Shown here piece by piece: positions 55,497-64,000 of a stretch of DNA of 64,000 nt; positions within the stretch are counted from its first letter, which is position 1, and each line of letters starts with the position of its first letter. The DNA lies in the NCBI RefSeq assembly GCF_018394335.1, contig NZ_CP074572.1, forward strand, positions 3,038,001-3,102,000, read 5' to 3'. The position numbers and the translations under genes are program-made. This DNA comes from Shewanella dokdonensis (GTDB lineage: Bacteria > Pseudomonadota > Gammaproteobacteria > Enterobacterales > Shewanellaceae). Under the pieces are notes generated by a model, which made no database searches, was not told where the DNA came from, and worked only from the letters and a program-made list of their open reading frames with translations.

Positions 55497-55545
55497 CATA
55501 TATCGTTTTAATGACTAACAGCATTGATATGAAGAGGTAACTTCT

Positions 55546-56304
55546 ATGAACAAGCTGAGTTTCATTACCTTCGGGGCGGTGATACTGCTATGGAACAGTC
55601 ACAGTTTTGCTGCAACCACTCGATCTGTTGATTACCAAATGCCGCAAGCGACAGATGAGCTACAGTTACGTCAGCAAGCAAGTGAACGCTTACAACGGGC
55701 CGATATCCTCACGCTACCTGTGAAAACTCGGGATCAGGTAATAGCCACTAAAGCGGCTACGGTGACAGGTAGCAAAGCGGTGCAAAATGTTTCATCGTTT
55801 GCAGCTCACAGTTACTATCATCAATTTAGCTTTTACGATGTGGCCACTTATTTATTGGATGATGATAACTATGATGGCTTTTTCCATAGTTTTTCACTGG
55901 ATATTGATGCGGATGTGTACGGCGCAGAACCTACAGAAAGTGTGCCGGTGTACGCTGAGATATATCTGAGCCGCAACGGTGGTGATTGGCTGCATTTATA
56001 CACCACGGATGTGTTTTATTTGCAAGGTAACAGTTCTTATGACAGTTATCAGGTTTCTACCGCATTAGAAACCGGTTATCCCAGCGATCACTATGATGTA
56101 TTAATCGATCTCTATGAAGTTGGCTACAGTGATATTGTGGCTACCATCAGCAGCGATGAACTTAACAGCCTTTATGCACTGCCGTTGCAGAGCCGTGACC
56201 GCGATAATTACGATAATGGCGGGGCAATCGTAACCGTCAGCGCTGGCAGCTTGTCTATGTTTGGCGTGTTAGCCTTAGCGATGTTGGCTTGGCGGCGACG
56301 TTAA
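55546..56304 (+). CDS. Choice-of-anchor H-like protein with GlyGly-CTERM sorting tail
   Basis: A 252-residue exported protein (signal peptide SFITFGAVILLWNSHSFA). The middle part (YYHQFSFYDVATYLLDDD, GFFHSFSLDIDADVYG, VPVYAEIYLSRNGGDWLHLYT-like run) resembles the choice-of-anchor H family. The C-terminus is Gly-Gly, a hydrophobic helix (LSMFGVLALAMLAW) and RRR, the GlyGly-CTERM pattern cut by rhombosortase and used for surface attachment or type II secretion. It is divergent from the PepSY operon and shares its control region. Confidence 0.82.
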   Translation: MNKLSFITFGAVILLWNSHSFAATTRSVDYQMPQATDELQLRQQASERLQRADILTLPVKTRDQVIATKAATVTGSKAVQNVSSFAAHSYYHQFSFYDVATYLLDDDNYDGFFHSFSLDIDADVYGAEPTESVPVYAEIYLSRNGGDWLHLYTTDVFYLQGNSSYDSYQVSTALETGYPSDHYDVLIDLYEVGYSDIVATISSDELNSLYALPLQSRDRDNYDNGGAIVTVSAGSLSMFGVLALAMLAWRRR

Positions 56305-56312
56305 CCTTTGCT

Positions 56313-56348
56313 AAAACAACGGTCTGGATTACCAAGCCGTTGTTTTAT
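56313..56348 (+). terminator. Terminator of the surface-protein gene
   Basis: Stem AAAACAACGG (56313-56322) with CCGTTGTTTT (56337-56346), with A- and T-rich flanks, directly after the stop codon. Confidence 0.85.
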
Positions 56349-56420
56349 TATTTCTGTCTCTGCTGTATCTGTTTTAGTGGTGTATATCGTCAATTAAAGC
56401 ATCATTAATAGTTCTGCGGA

Positions 56421-57548
56421 TTATTTAATCGCCTGTAGGACGACAAATTTCTGATTGCTCGCCACCGTGTGACAGTTGCCAAAAAGACGTTTTAGTTTGG
56501 TGTGGTAGCCAAGATGGCGGTTGCCTACTACCTGCAATTTACCGGCAGCTTGTAATCGGCGGCGGGCATCGACAAACATCTGCCAGGCAATATGATCGGT
56601 AATCGCTTCACCTTGGTGAAATGGCGGGTTACAGAGAATTAAATCGGCTTCAATATCGGCGGGAAGATGGCTCAGGCAATCATCCCAGTAAAAATGTCCT
56701 TGGGTGTCGTTACCCGTATTTTGTTGCCAGTTTTGTTTGGCAGATGTGATCGCCTGGGCGGAGTCATCCACAAAATGGATATCGGCGCTGGGGTACAGTT
56801 GTGCTGCTCTGAGACCTAAAATGCCGTTGCCACAGCCCAAATCGATAACATCATGAAACTCGCCTTGGGGCAGATGTTGCAGCATCAAGCGGGCACCGAT
56901 ATCTAATTTGCTGGCGGCAAACACATTGCTCAGGTTACTTAGTTGCAGGCGATATTCAGGTACTGCCCATTGTTCAACTTGTGGTTCAGGCCTTATGTGT
57001 CCATCGGCGGTAGCGCTAATAACTCGGGTTTTCTTCCAAGCTAGGCTGGCACTGGCTGGGCCAAAGTGTTGCGCAATTAATTGCAGTAACGATGCGTTGA
57101 TCGATTTTGCTTTGGCACCGATAAGTAATTCACTACCTGCGGGGAGCAATCCAGATAACTGGGTTAATTGCCAGGCAAAATAATTCAGGTTTTTAGGCAG
57201 TTTCATCAAGGTTAACTGCACCGATGACGCGTCTGCTGATGGCTGTTGGCACCAATGAATATCAGTGGTGGTGAGCTGGTTTAGATTAAGATTTTGTTGA
57301 GCACCGAAATGTGACGTAGCAGCATCTGAGACCCAAAAACAACATAGCTGTGGATGTATAGCTTTTAACGCACATAATAAGGCGCCGAAGCTATCGTTTA
57401 TCACTTGTACATTGCCAAGAATGGTTTTTTCTTCCAATACTTGTAGCAGATACTCGTCAGCAGCATCCCATGCTTGCAGGTTTGTCTGCTGTGCTGAAGG
57501 ATAACGATGTAATTCGAGGACATGGTTTCCAAAGGCAAACTGGGTCAT
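56421..57548 (-). CDS. rlmG: 23S rRNA m2G1835 methyltransferase
   Basis: SAM-dependent methyltransferase of the RlmG/YgjO family. An N-terminal degenerate methyltransferase-like domain is followed by the active one: [11 protein letters not shown] and the catalytic NPPFH in [12 protein letters not shown]. The start [17 protein letters not shown] is typical of RlmG. The 375-residue length is normal. It is divergent from the alkB-like gene. Confidence 0.94.
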   Translation of the reverse strand: MTQFAFGNHVLELHRYPSAQQTNLQAWDAADEYLLQVLEEKTILGNVQVINDSFGALLCALKAIHPQLCCFWVSDAATSHFGAQQNLNLNQLTTTDIHWCQQPSADASSVQLTLMKLPKNLNYFAWQLTQLSGLLPAGSELLIGAKAKSINASLLQLIAQHFGPASASLAWKKTRVISATADGHIRPEPQVEQWAVPEYRLQLSNLSNVFAASKLDIGARLMLQHLPQGEFHDVIDLGCGNGILGLRAAQLYPSADIHFVDDSAQAITSAKQNWQQNTGNDTQGHFYWDDCLSHLPADIEADLILCNPPFHQGEAITDHIAWQMFVDARRRLQAAGKLQVVGNRHLGYHTKLKRLFGNCHTVASNQKFVVLQAIK

Positions 57549-57638
57549 GATAGCGTTGCGTCAACTGAAAAATCTGCGGCGGATTATCGCAGAAGCCTTC
57601 AGTAATAGCGACTTTCACCAATGGCTGTTTGATTTTTT

Positions 57639-58283
57639 ATGCAGAATATTTCGTCACAAGCTGAACTACTTGCTCATGACTGTAACCCTGCTCAGGGCAA
57701 AACTTCTTATCTGCAACCGCCGATGTTGTTGGTTCGAGCATTCCTCAATCAAGCTCAGCAACAGGCGCTGTGGGCAGAAGCACAGCAATATCCGCTGCAA
57801 AAGCCTACAGTGGAGGTCTTTGGTAAATCTCACCCGATTCCTCGAACGCAAGTATGGTTTGGCGATCCAGGGTGCGATTATCTGTATTCGGGCTTGATGG
57901 TAAAGGCGTTGCCTTGGCCCAAATACTGTGAACGGCTACGGCATAAATTGTTGCGTGAGTTTCAGTTGCCAAGCAATGGCGTGCTGGTTAATCACTATGC
58001 AGATGGGCGCGATTGTATGGGCTGGCACAGTGATGATGAACCGGAACTGCAACCTGGAAGTGACATCGCATCAGTGACAATCGGCGCCGCGAGGGATTTT
58101 GATATTCGTCATCGACATAGTGGGGAGAAAATAAGACTGGTACTGTCTAGCGGTGATTTATTAATCATGCGCTGGCCAATGCAACAGTTTTGGCAGCATT
58201 CTGTGCCAAAGCGACTGACATTGCGTCAGCCTAGGTTAAATTTTACCTTCAGGCAGTTAATCCCTTTCTTTCACGGTGATTGA
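57639..58283 (+). CDS. AlkB-like 2-oxoglutarate/Fe(II) dioxygenase
   Basis: A 214-residue dioxygenase that likely repairs alkylated bases in DNA or RNA. Iron ligands are seen as HxD in GWHSDDEPEL and a distal His in WQHSVPKR; the 2-oxoglutarate arginine is in RLNFTFRQ. The nucleotide-binding VNHYADGRDCMGWH matches the family. It sits divergent to rlmG. Substrate class (DNA, tRNA or other) cannot be told. Confidence 0.9.
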   Translation: MQNISSQAELLAHDCNPAQGKTSYLQPPMLLVRAFLNQAQQQALWAEAQQYPLQKPTVEVFGKSHPIPRTQVWFGDPGCDYLYSGLMVKALPWPKYCERLRHKLLREFQLPSNGVLVNHYADGRDCMGWHSDDEPELQPGSDIASVTIGAARDFDIRHRHSGEKIRLVLSSGDLLIMRWPMQQFWQHSVPKRLTLRQPRLNFTFRQLIPFFHGD

Positions 58284-58370
58284 TCCCCAATAGCGTATTG
58301 CTTGTTGATTGATCTTTATATGCTGAGCAAGTAACCTGCCGGCAGTTATCACCCGTAGGGGACGTTATTT

Positions 58371-58670
58371 ATGTCAGTTGCTGAAATCATTCAACAGAAA
58401 TTACAGGCAGCTTTGCTACCAGAGCATATCGAAGTGCTCAATGAAAGTCATAATCATCATGTACCGCCAAATTCTGAGACACATTTCAAGGTGGTTCTGG
58501 TTAGTCAGGCATTTGCTGGCTTGCGGTTGTTGGCGCGTCATCGAAAGGTTAATGAAACATTAGCCCATGAGTTAGCCAACGGTGTTCATGCGTTATCTAT
58601 GCACACTTACACCCCTGAAGAATGGGCGGCATTGGCAGAGGTGCCCACATCGCCTAAATGCCGCGGTTGA
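58371..58670 (+). CDS. bolA: BolA-family protein
   Basis: A 99-residue protein with the BolA fold: IQQKLQAALLPEHIEVLNES, ETHFKVVLVS and RHRKVNETLAHEL. BolA proteins bind [2Fe-2S] clusters together with monothiol glutaredoxins and affect cell shape and stress responses. The symbol is tentative because related IbaG-type proteins share the fold. Confidence 0.9.
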   Translation: MSVAEIIQQKLQAALLPEHIEVLNESHNHHVPPNSETHFKVVLVSQAFAGLRLLARHRKVNETLAHELANGVHALSMHTYTPEEWAALAEVPTSPKCRG

Positions 58671-58743
58671 TATTGATTAGTTTGAACGTTTTGGGTGGCA
58701 ACATTGAGGTTTGTCATCAAAGCATGAATTGAGGGAGGCTGTT

Positions 58744-59253
58744 ATGCCACTATTAGATAGTTTTACTGTGGATCATACCCGGATGCAGGCACCAGCGGTG
58801 CGGGTCGCTAAACAGATGACCACACCCAAGGGTGATAAGATCACCGTGTTTGATTTACGTTTCTGCGTGCCAAATAAAGCGATATTGAGCGAGCGTGGTA
58901 TTCATACGCTGGAACACTTATTTGCCGGTTTTATGCGTGACCATTTGAATGGCAACGGCGTCGAGATTATTGATATTTCGCCCATGGGGTGCCGTACCGG
59001 TTTTTATATGAGTCTGATCGGGACTCCGGATGAAAAACGTGTTGCAGATGCTTGGCTGGCGGCAATGCAGGATGTGTTGCAAGTAAAAGATCAATCCGCT
59101 ATCCCAGAACTTAATCAATATCAGTGTGGTACCTATACCATGCATTCACTGGAGCAGGCGCAACAGATAGCAAAGGATGTGATTGCCGCCGGTGTTCGGG
59201 TTAATCACAACGAAGAGCTGAAACTAAGCGATACTATTTTGAAGACGCTATAA
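58744..59253 (+). CDS. luxS: S-ribosylhomocysteine lyase
   Basis: Splits S-ribosylhomocysteine into homocysteine and DPD, the precursor of autoinducer 2. It begins [20 protein letters not shown], with the metal site HTLEH and Cys in QCGTYTMHS; the [10 protein letters not shown] loop holds the active cysteine. At 169 residues it is of standard length. An AGGGAGG ribosome-binding site precedes the ATG at 58744. It is alone and followed by a strong terminator. Confidence 0.97.
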   Translation: MPLLDSFTVDHTRMQAPAVRVAKQMTTPKGDKITVFDLRFCVPNKAILSERGIHTLEHLFAGFMRDHLNGNGVEIIDISPMGCRTGFYMSLIGTPDEKRVADAWLAAMQDVLQVKDQSAIPELNQYQCGTYTMHSLEQAQQIAKDVIAAGVRVNHNEELKLSDTILKTL

Positions 59254-59277
59254 GCGACATCAATATAAAATTTTGGG

Positions 59278-59311
59278 AAACGGCATGGATGTAAATTCAT
59301 GCCGTTTTTTT
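59278..59311 (+). terminator. Terminator of luxS
   Basis: Stem AAACGGCATG (59278-59287) with CATGCCGTTT (59298-59307) and a seven-base T-run. Confidence 0.9.
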
Positions 59312-59814
59312 CTGCCAATTTAGCGCCTACTTACTAAAGTGTAATAGTAATGGTAATACCAATTGCACTAAGGTGTACGGTATCAGCTCAAGCTGCGTTA
59401 TTCGTCTATAAGCTCTTTTGCTGTGATGTGGGTGAGTATTCAAATCTGTTAACTGTGATCTAAGGCAAATTTAATTTTTTGTAGTGGTTAAAATCACAAA
59501 ATTATCTATTTTTAAAAGAATGAGTTAGCTCATAAATGCAGCAATGACGGGCTGTTGTGTTTGTTTGTAAGTAACTTGTTGCGAATTTATTGTTTAAATT
59601 GGTTTTTTAGTGATGCTTACAGGCACAAAAATACTACAATTTTCGTGGCTATAGCATTTTAATTGGGGTAGAATGCCCGCCGAACAACGTGATTGCGATC
59701 GCATTTCTGAGATAAATCTGCGCTAACTCAATGCTTGGCATAGTTGTTGTGTGATGCCCTGGATTGGCAGGAACGCGGCGCATTGTCTTTCCTTCAACCG
59801 TAGTGCATGTGGAT
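59312..59814. other. Intergenic region between luxS and nqrA
   Basis: About 500 bases without a credible gene. It must hold the nqr promoter; A+T-rich stretches lie at 59460-59650. A half-site TGTGATCTAAGG (59455-59466 area) resembles CRP sites only in one arm. A segment near 59355-59405 (AATACCAATTGCAC to AGCTGCGTTATTCG) looks like repeat elements common in Shewanella intergenic DNA, but I cannot prove this. Confidence 0.4.
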
Positions 59815-61149
59815 ATGATTACAATCAAGAAAGGATTGGACTTACCTCTTGCAGGTAAACCAAAGCAAGTTATCCATGATGGCCCAGCCATTAAACACGT
59901 TGCTACATTGGGTGAAGAGTATATTGGCTTACGTCCAACGATGAAGATCAAGGTGGGCGACAAAGTAGCGAAGGGCCAAGTTCTTTTTGAGGATAAAAGG
60001 AACCCCGGCGTTAAATATACCGCTTTTGCCAGTGGCACTGTTGCAGATATCAACCGCGGCGCCCGACGAGTGTTACAGTCGGTGGTGATTGAAGTAGAAG
60101 GGAACGAAGCTGTCTCTTTTGCTCAGTATGATCCCACGACTATTGACTCGCTGGAACCTGCCCAAGTTAGGGAAAACCTGATTGAGTCCGGTTTATGGAC
60201 GGCATTTCGCACTCGACCTTTCAGTAAGGTTCCTGCAGTAGATTCCTCCACCTCCGCTATTTTCGTTACGGCCATTGATACTCAGCCATTGGCGGCGGAT
60301 CCTCAAGTTATTATTGCTGAACATAAAGACGATTTTGCCAATGGTTTGAAAGTGCTCTCCAGACTTACCGACAAGGTGTTTTTGTGTAAAGCGCCCGGGG
60401 CGGATATTCCTGCAGCTAATGCGCAGGTAGAAGAGTTTGCCGGTCCTCACCCCGCAGGGTTACCAGGGACTCATATTCATTTCCTAATGCCAGCCTCTGC
60501 TAAACGTACGGTTTGGCATATTGGTTATCAGGATGTCATTGCCATTGGCCAGTTATTCACTACCGGTGAATTGAACAGCCAGCGTGTTATCGCCATTGGC
60601 GGGCCTAAAGCTAAATCTCCCCGTCTTATCCGTACTCTGTTGGGGGCAAGTACTGATGAGCTGGTGGTTAATGAAAAAGCCGATGGTCAGGTACGTGTCA
60701 TTGCTGGATCTGTGTTGTACGGGGAAACAGCAACGGGTCCTCACGCTTATCTTGGACGCTATACCTCTCAACTGTCATTGGTGGAAGAAGGAACCGAGAA
60801 GGAGTTTTTTGGCTGGGTAATGCCTGGTGCCGATAAGTTCTCTATTACTCGTGCTTTCCTTAGTCATTTAACACCTTCTCGTTTATTCAATATGACCACC
60901 AGTACAGGCGGTTCTGAACGAGCAATGGTGCCTATCGGTAACTACGAACGAGTAATGCCGCTGGATATTCTGCCCACCATGCTGTTGCGGGATCTGCTGT
61001 CTGGCGATACTGACAGCGCCATGGCGCTCGGTGCGCTGGAACTGGATGAAGAAGACTTGGCGCTCTGCACTTTCGTTTGCCCTGGTAAGTATGACTATGG
61101 TTCCTACCTGCGTGACTGCTTGGATACCATTGAGAGGGAAGGCCTATGA
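59815..61149 (+). CDS. nqrA: Na+-translocating NADH:quinone reductase subunit A
   Basis: Peripheral cytoplasmic subunit of the NQR sodium pump. The protein begins [16 protein letters not shown], the classic NqrA opening, and contains [15 protein letters not shown] and [15 protein letters not shown]. The ATG at 59815-59817 gives 444 residues, as in Vibrio; longer starts have no support. nqrB overlaps its stop by four bases. Confidence 0.95.
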   Translation: MITIKKGLDLPLAGKPKQVIHDGPAIKHVATLGEEYIGLRPTMKIKVGDKVAKGQVLFEDKRNPGVKYTAFASGTVADINRGARRVLQSVVIEVEGNEAVSFAQYDPTTIDSLEPAQVRENLIESGLWTAFRTRPFSKVPAVDSSTSAIFVTAIDTQPLAADPQVIIAEHKDDFANGLKVLSRLTDKVFLCKAPGADIPAANAQVEEFAGPHPAGLPGTHIHFLMPASAKRTVWHIGYQDVIAIGQLFTTGELNSQRVIAIGGPKAKSPRLIRTLLGASTDELVVNEKADGQVRVIAGSVLYGETATGPHAYLGRYTSQLSLVEEGTEKEFFGWVMPGADKFSITRAFLSHLTPSRLFNMTTSTGGSERAMVPIGNYERVMPLDILPTMLLRDLLSGDTDSAMALGALELDEEDLALCTFVCPGKYDYGSYLRDCLDTIEREGL

Positions 61150-62345
61150 GCTTGAAAGATTTTCTTGAGCGTATTGAACCGCAGTTTGAAAAGGGCGGTA
61201 AATACGAAAAATGGTATGCGCTCTATGAAGCCGCAGCGACCATTCTTTACACGCCAGGTAAGGTGAACACTGGGCGAACCCATGTGCGCGACAATCTGGA
61301 TCTGAAGCGCATGATGATTACCGTGTGGGCGTGTACGTTCCCGGCAATGTTTGTGGGCATGTACAATATCGGCTTGCAGGCACAGCTGGCTTTAGTTGCG
61401 GATCATGGGACTCCAGACGTATGGCAGGTTGGTTTGTTTCAGTTGTTTGGTGCCCAACTCACCGCTAATGCGGGCTGGACCACACTGATGTGGTATGGCG
61501 CCTGTTTCTTCCTACCTATCTATGCTGTGACTTTTGCCATCGGCGGTATATGGGAAGTGTTATTTGCCATGGTGCGTGGACATGAAGTGAACGAAGGTTT
61601 CTTTGTTACTTCTATCCTGTTTGCGCTGATCCTGCCGCCCACTATTCCGTTGTGGATGGTTGCGTTAGGTATCACTTTCGGTGTTGTGGTGGCTAAAGAA
61701 GTCTTCGGCGGTACTGGCCGTAATTTCCTTAACCCAGCGTTGGCTGGCCGTGCATTTCTGTTCTTTGCCTATCCGCTCAATATGTCTGGTGATACCTCTT
61801 GGGTTGTGGCTGATGGTTATTCAGGTGCGACTGCGTTGAGTCAGGCGGCGGCAGGTAAGTTGAGTTATGCCTTTGATCAGAGCTGGTGGAACGCATTTCT
61901 TGGCTTTATTCCCGGCTCCACAGGTGAAGTTTCCACACTGGCAATTCTTATCGGTGGCTTGATTATCATTTACACCCGTATCGCGTCTTGGCGCATTGTG
62001 GGCGGCGTGATGGTCGGTATGATTGCCGTGTCACTGTTGTTGAATGCGGTGGGCTCTGACACCAATCCTATGTTTGCCATGCCTTGGTACTGGCATTTAG
62101 TGTTGGGTGGTTTTGCTTTCGGCATGATGTTTATGGCCACGGATCCGGTATCGGCTTCCTTCACCAATAAAGCCAAATGGGCATACGGTATCTTGATTGG
62201 TGCCATGGCGGTATTTATCCGGGTTATCAATCCGGCGTTCCCAGAAGGAATGATGTTGGCAATCTTGTTCGCCAACCTGTTTGCACCGTTATTTGACCAT
62301 TTTGTGGTACAGGCGAATATCAAGCGGAGGATTGCTCGTGGCTAA
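61146..62345 (+). CDS. nqrB: Na+-translocating NADH:quinone reductase subunit B
   Basis: Membrane subunit with about ten helices that carries covalent FMN and riboflavin and forms the sodium path. The FMN threonine site is in [12 protein letters not shown], and the region [20 protein letters not shown] is highly conserved. The 399-residue length is standard. The nqrC start lies inside its last codons. Confidence 0.96.
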   Translation: MSLKDFLERIEPQFEKGGKYEKWYALYEAAATILYTPGKVNTGRTHVRDNLDLKRMMITVWACTFPAMFVGMYNIGLQAQLALVADHGTPDVWQVGLFQLFGAQLTANAGWTTLMWYGACFFLPIYAVTFAIGGIWEVLFAMVRGHEVNEGFFVTSILFALILPPTIPLWMVALGITFGVVVAKEVFGGTGRNFLNPALAGRAFLFFAYPLNMSGDTSWVVADGYSGATALSQAAAGKLSYAFDQSWWNAFLGFIPGSTGEVSTLAILIGGLIIIYTRIASWRIVGGVMVGMIAVSLLLNAVGSDTNPMFAMPWYWHLVLGGFAFGMMFMATDPVSASFTNKAKWAYGILIGAMAVFIRVINPAFPEGMMLAILFANLFAPLFDHFVVQANIKRRIARG

Positions 62346-63122
62346 GAACAAAGATTCATTTGCCAGGACGCTGTTTATCGTTGTCGGTTTGTGTCTGATC
62401 TGCTCTATCTTTGTATCGACAGCGGCGGTATTGCTGAAACCGACCCAACAAGAAAACAGGTTGCTGGATAAACAAAAGTATATTCTTGAGGCAGCAGGAC
62501 TGATTGATTCTCAGGCTAAACTGAGCAAGAAAGAGATCCTCAATACCTATAAAAAGTATGTAGAAGCCAAGGTCGTAGACCTGAAAACGGGTGATGTGGT
62601 AGCCGGTATTGATGGCGACACTTATGACCAGCAGAAAGCCTCGCGTGACCCTGCAACATCTTTTGTACCGGAGCACGATATCGCTTCTGTTAAACGTGTT
62701 GCTGATAACGCGGTGGTATATCTGGTGCACGATGAAGCCGGAAAACTCACAACGGTTATCTTGCCAGTACACGGTTATGGCCTGTGGTCGACTATGTATG
62801 CTTTCCTCGCGGTAAAACCCGATATGAACACAGTACAAAATCTGGTTTATTACAACCAAGGGGAAACCCCAGGGTTAGGGGCGAGGTACAGAATCCGAAA
62901 TGGAAAGCGAAGTGGGATGGCAAAAAGCTGTTTGATGAAAATGGCAATATTGCGATTAAAGTGACCAAGAACCCTACCGTGGCAGCATCTGAATATGGCG
63001 TGGATGCGCTGTCAGGCGCGACCTTGACCAGTAACGGTGTGCAACACACCTTGACATTCTGGTTGGGTAATGAAGGTTTCGCCCACTTCATTGAAAAAGT
63101 ACGCAATGGAGGATTGAGCTAA
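62338..63122 (+). CDS. nqrC: Na+-translocating NADH:quinone reductase subunit C (apparent frameshift)
   Basis: Membrane-anchored subunit with a periplasmic covalent-FMN domain. It starts at GTG 62338 ([18 protein letters not shown]) and has one N-terminal helix. The frame breaks in the G4 run 62878-62881; one more G restores [18 protein letters not shown]. The FMN-attachment threonine is in [14 protein letters not shown], the family SGATxT motif. With the base added the protein has 261 residues. Confidence 0.95.
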
Positions 63123-63754
63123 TGGCTGATACCAAAGAACTGAGACAGGTTCTGACTGGACCTATCCTCAATAATAACCCAATCGCGTTGCAGGTGTTGG
63201 GGGTTTGTAGTGCCTTGGCGGTCACCAGTAAGCTGGAAACTGCATTAGTGATGGCGCTGGCGCTCACTGCGGTAACTGCGTTTTCTAACTTGTTTATCTC
63301 GTTGATCCGTAATCATATCCCTAGCAGTGTTCGTATTATCGTACAGATGACGATTATCGCTTCGCTGGTAATTGTGGTTGATCAATTACTGCAAGCTTAT
63401 GCCTATAACGTCTCCAAACAGTTATCAGTATTTGTGGGGCTCATTATCACAAACTGTATCGTTATGGGGCGCGCTGAAGCCTATGCTATGAAATCCCCAC
63501 CATTGATGAGTTTTATGGATGGGATTGGTAATGGCTTAGGTTATGGTGCCGTGCTGTTAACCGTAGGCTTCTTCCGTGAGCTTTTCGGTAGTGGTTCCCT
63601 GTTTGGTATACAGATCCTGCAGAAGATTTCTGATGGCGGTTGGTATCAGCCCAATGGCTTGCTGCTGTTACCGCCCAGCGCCTTCTTCTTGATTGGTATG
63701 CTGATTTGGGTCATTCGTACTAAGAAACCCGAACAGGTTGAAGCGAAAGGATAA
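63122..63754 (+). CDS. nqrD: Na+-translocating NADH:quinone reductase subunit D
   Basis: Six-helix membrane subunit related to RnfE. It begins [20 protein letters not shown], and contains the typical [20 protein letters not shown] with a conserved cysteine that, with NqrE, holds an intramembrane iron centre. The 210-residue length is normal. nqrC and nqrD share one base. Confidence 0.96.
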   Translation: MADTKELRQVLTGPILNNNPIALQVLGVCSALAVTSKLETALVMALALTAVTAFSNLFISLIRNHIPSSVRIIVQMTIIASLVIVVDQLLQAYAYNVSKQLSVFVGLIITNCIVMGRAEAYAMKSPPLMSFMDGIGNGLGYGAVLLTVGFFRELFGSGSLFGIQILQKISDGGWYQPNGLLLLPPSAFFLIGMLIWVIRTKKPEQVEAKG

Positions 63755-63759
63755 GCATG

Positions 63760-64000
63760 ATGGAACACTATCTGAGTTTATTGATCCGTTCGATCTTTAT
63801 CGAAAACATGGCGCTGTCCTTTTTCTTGGGAATGTGTACTTTCCTGGCGGTGTCTAAAAAGTAAAAACGGCCATGGGGTTGGGAATTGCGGTTATTGTGG
63901 TAATGACCATTTCAGTACCCGCCAACCAGGTTATCTATCAGGGACTGCTGGCTCCAGGCGCTTTGGCGTGGGCCGGTTTTCCTGATGCCGATCTGAGCTT
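63760..64000 (+). CDS. nqrE: Na+-translocating NADH:quinone reductase subunit E, partial (apparent frameshift)
   Basis: Six-helix membrane subunit, cut by the end of the window. It begins [20 protein letters not shown] (an ATG at 63757 is also in frame) and has the conserved [15 protein letters not shown] with the metal cysteine. The frame stops at 63862; one G added at 63861 restores [18 protein letters not shown] and continues to the edge. nqrF would be expected next. Confidence 0.93.

Noticed and set aside
59450..59470. TGTGATCTAAGGCAAA considered as a CRP site for nqr
   Set aside because: Only one half-site matches; the second arm is not complementary.

Overview
The window is a gammaproteobacterial chromosome segment, most likely Shewanella or a very close relative. 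The grounds are a periplasmic tetraheme flavocytochrome c of the fumarate reductase type, Na+-translocating NQR, LuxS, and long blocks that keep the gene order of the E. coli chromosome. I infer the genus from gene content; no database search was run.

Layout. 1-415: 5' part of a DEAD-box helicase gene. 600-12411 (minus strand): a cell-envelope and housekeeping block in E. coli-like order, leuS-lptE-holA-nadD-rsfS-rlmH-mrdA-rodA-mltB-rlpA-dacA. 12520-13020: a ybeL-like zinc-ribbon gene. 13077-17445 (minus): an accessory five-gene operon (GNAT-like 'thermostable hemolysin', AMP-forming ligase, heme-oxygenase-like metal oxidase, SDR, periplasmic TPR protein) that I regard as the best candidate for an undescribed small-molecule pathway. 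17558-23080 (minus): miaB, ybeZ-ybeY-corC-lnt. 23177-26750: a small exported protein, then ubiF, pth, ychF. 26925-27634: seven tRNA genes (Met-Leu-Gln-Gln-Met-Gln-Gln). 27756-30292 (minus): lolB-ispE-prs. 30549-37302 (plus): hemA-prfA-prmC-sirB2-sirB1-[DUF819]-kdsA. 37395-45674: accessory region with an EamA exporter, orphan ModA-like binding protein, flavocytochrome c, porin, LysR regulator, second DUF819 protein, PanE-like reductase and VanZ protein. 45811-51315: yajQ, ampG, a PPIase, yajG, DUF2804 and grxB. 51378-56304: a PhoPQ-like two-component system with a PepSY protein, a DUF3300 protein and a GlyGly-CTERM-like surface protein. 56421-59253: rlmG, an alkB-like gene, bolA, luxS. 59815-64000: nqrABCDE, running off the end.

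Two things matter for any reader. First, about twenty genes carry a single-base frameshift, nearly all one base too short and nearly all in a homopolymer; they include essential genes such as leuS and rodA. Sequencing or assembly error is much more likely than gene decay, so I give full-length coordinates spanning each break. Second, the PhoPQ-like system sits among three copies of an 11-bp-periodic direct repeat (TTCAK-N6-TTCAT), each 11 nt from a possible -10 box, which I propose as its operator; these sites would tie the regulator operon, the DUF3300 gene and the surface-protein gene into one small regulon.
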